The notes beneath the pieces were generated by a model. It was not told the origin of the DNA, did not search any database, and worked only from the letters and a program-made list of their open reading frames with translations. A stretch of 13,199 nucleotides of DNA from Nitrospirota bacterium (GTDB taxonomy: Bacteria; NPL-UPA2; JAGMAN01): NCBI GenBank assembly GCA_030605915.1, contig JAUWHM010000095.1:1-13199 (forward strand). Direction: 5' to 3'. Below are positions 12,891 through 13,199 of the stretch, piece by piece. Within the stretch, counting starts at the first letter, position 1. Each line of letters opens with the position of its first letter. The translations under genes and the position numbers were made by a program.

Positions 12891-13199
12891 TTATCTGTTC
12901 TGAGAAGCATCTTTCTGTCTCTCTTTTCTTTCAGGGAAGAACCTCCCCGTTACATTTCCCTCAGCTACTACTTTAACAATCTCCTCCTCTCCCCGACCCA
13001 GATATATAGTCACTTTATCGGCATTCAGGATATCTCTCTTTCTCTGTATCTTCACCTGACCCTCTAAAGTTATCATATACTTTTTCGCCTCATAACACAC
13101 CCTGTCAGCATGATGAATGATAATCTGCTCCCCAAATCTAACTACCCCCTTTACTTCTTCCTCCGCTTCTATCTCACCACTCTCCCCCAACTCCTCCCG
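12891..13199 (-). CDS. LptA/OstA-like lipopolysaccharide transport protein, C-terminal part
   Basis: The frame is open to the right window edge, so the gene begins outside. The 102 residues seen show the repeating beta-strand pattern of the OstA/LptA fold: HHADRVCYEAKKYMITLEGQ, then ILNADKVTIYLGRGEEEIVK and VVAEGNV. LptA forms the periplasmic bridge that carries lipopolysaccharide to the outer membrane; related OstA-repeat proteins occur in LptC and LptD. A TTG at 13190 is probably not the start because the frame continues without a stop before it. The gene ends 86 bases before the export channel gene, and no clear promoter or terminator lies between. It could also be a longer multi-repeat OstA protein. 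Confidence 0.75.
   Translation of the reverse strand, partial: REELGESGEIEAEEEVKGVVRFGEQIIIHHADRVCYEAKKYMITLEGQVKIQRKRDILNADKVTIYLGRGEEEIVKVVAEGNVTGRFFPERKERQKDASQNR

Noticed and set aside
1..13199. CRISPR array, tRNA or rRNA genes
   Set aside because: No regularly spaced direct repeats of 24-37 bases, and no cloverleaf or rRNA signature was seen on either strand by eye.

Overview
The window looks like chromosomal DNA of an anaerobic, diderm (Gram-negative type) bacterium of moderate-to-low GC, plausibly from an uncultured candidate phylum. The diderm call rests on apolipoprotein N-acyltransferase, an LptA/OstA-type protein and a Wza-type outer-membrane export protein. The anaerobic call rests on a radical-SAM activase of the NrdG class and a CooC-type metal-insertion ATPase. 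The phylum is inference only. Every convincing gene lies on the minus strand, so transcription runs from right to left.

Reading in the direction of transcription, region 1 (13199-9590) is an envelope/polysaccharide-export block. It holds the C-terminal part of an LptA/OstA-like protein, a large SLBB-domain polysaccharide export protein (731 aa), and a short Wzz-type chain-length protein. These are followed by a 5'-truncated STAS-domain remnant.

Region 2 (about 9590-8040) has no conventional long gene but is rich in structure. It contains a 29-residue single-helix membrane peptide gene, a strong sigma70-type promoter (9329-9357) followed by a GC-rich sequence that folds as RNA on the minus strand (9206-9322), and a cluster of CTTTACATAA-like sites with a 32-bp palindrome (9077-9205). 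Next come a short, well-equipped ORF whose N-terminus looks like a tyrosine recombinase (8794-9009), a decayed ORF6N-domain gene with nonsense codons, and a tail resembling a DUF1573-type beta domain. I read it as a mobile-element and gene-decay hotspot that still carries active-looking signals.

Region 3 (8029-5147) is a tight four-gene operon behind a TTGACA-17-TAAGAT promoter: PLP homeostasis protein (YggS), CooC-like P-loop ATPase with a CxC metal motif, NrdG-like radical SAM activase, and RNase Z-like metallo-beta-lactamase hydrolase. The ATPase, activase and hydrolase are the most likely candidates for an undescribed metalloenzyme or glycyl-radical maturation module. No target enzyme is present in the window. 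A 32-codon ORF beginning like another CooC/MinD ATPase bridges this operon to the next.

Region 4 (5068-530) is a run of overlapping housekeeping genes: lnt, mutM, a Sir2-type deacylase and a tRNA nucleotidyltransferase. The left end (529-1) is an AT-rich spacer with a promoter and the first codons of another minus-strand gene.
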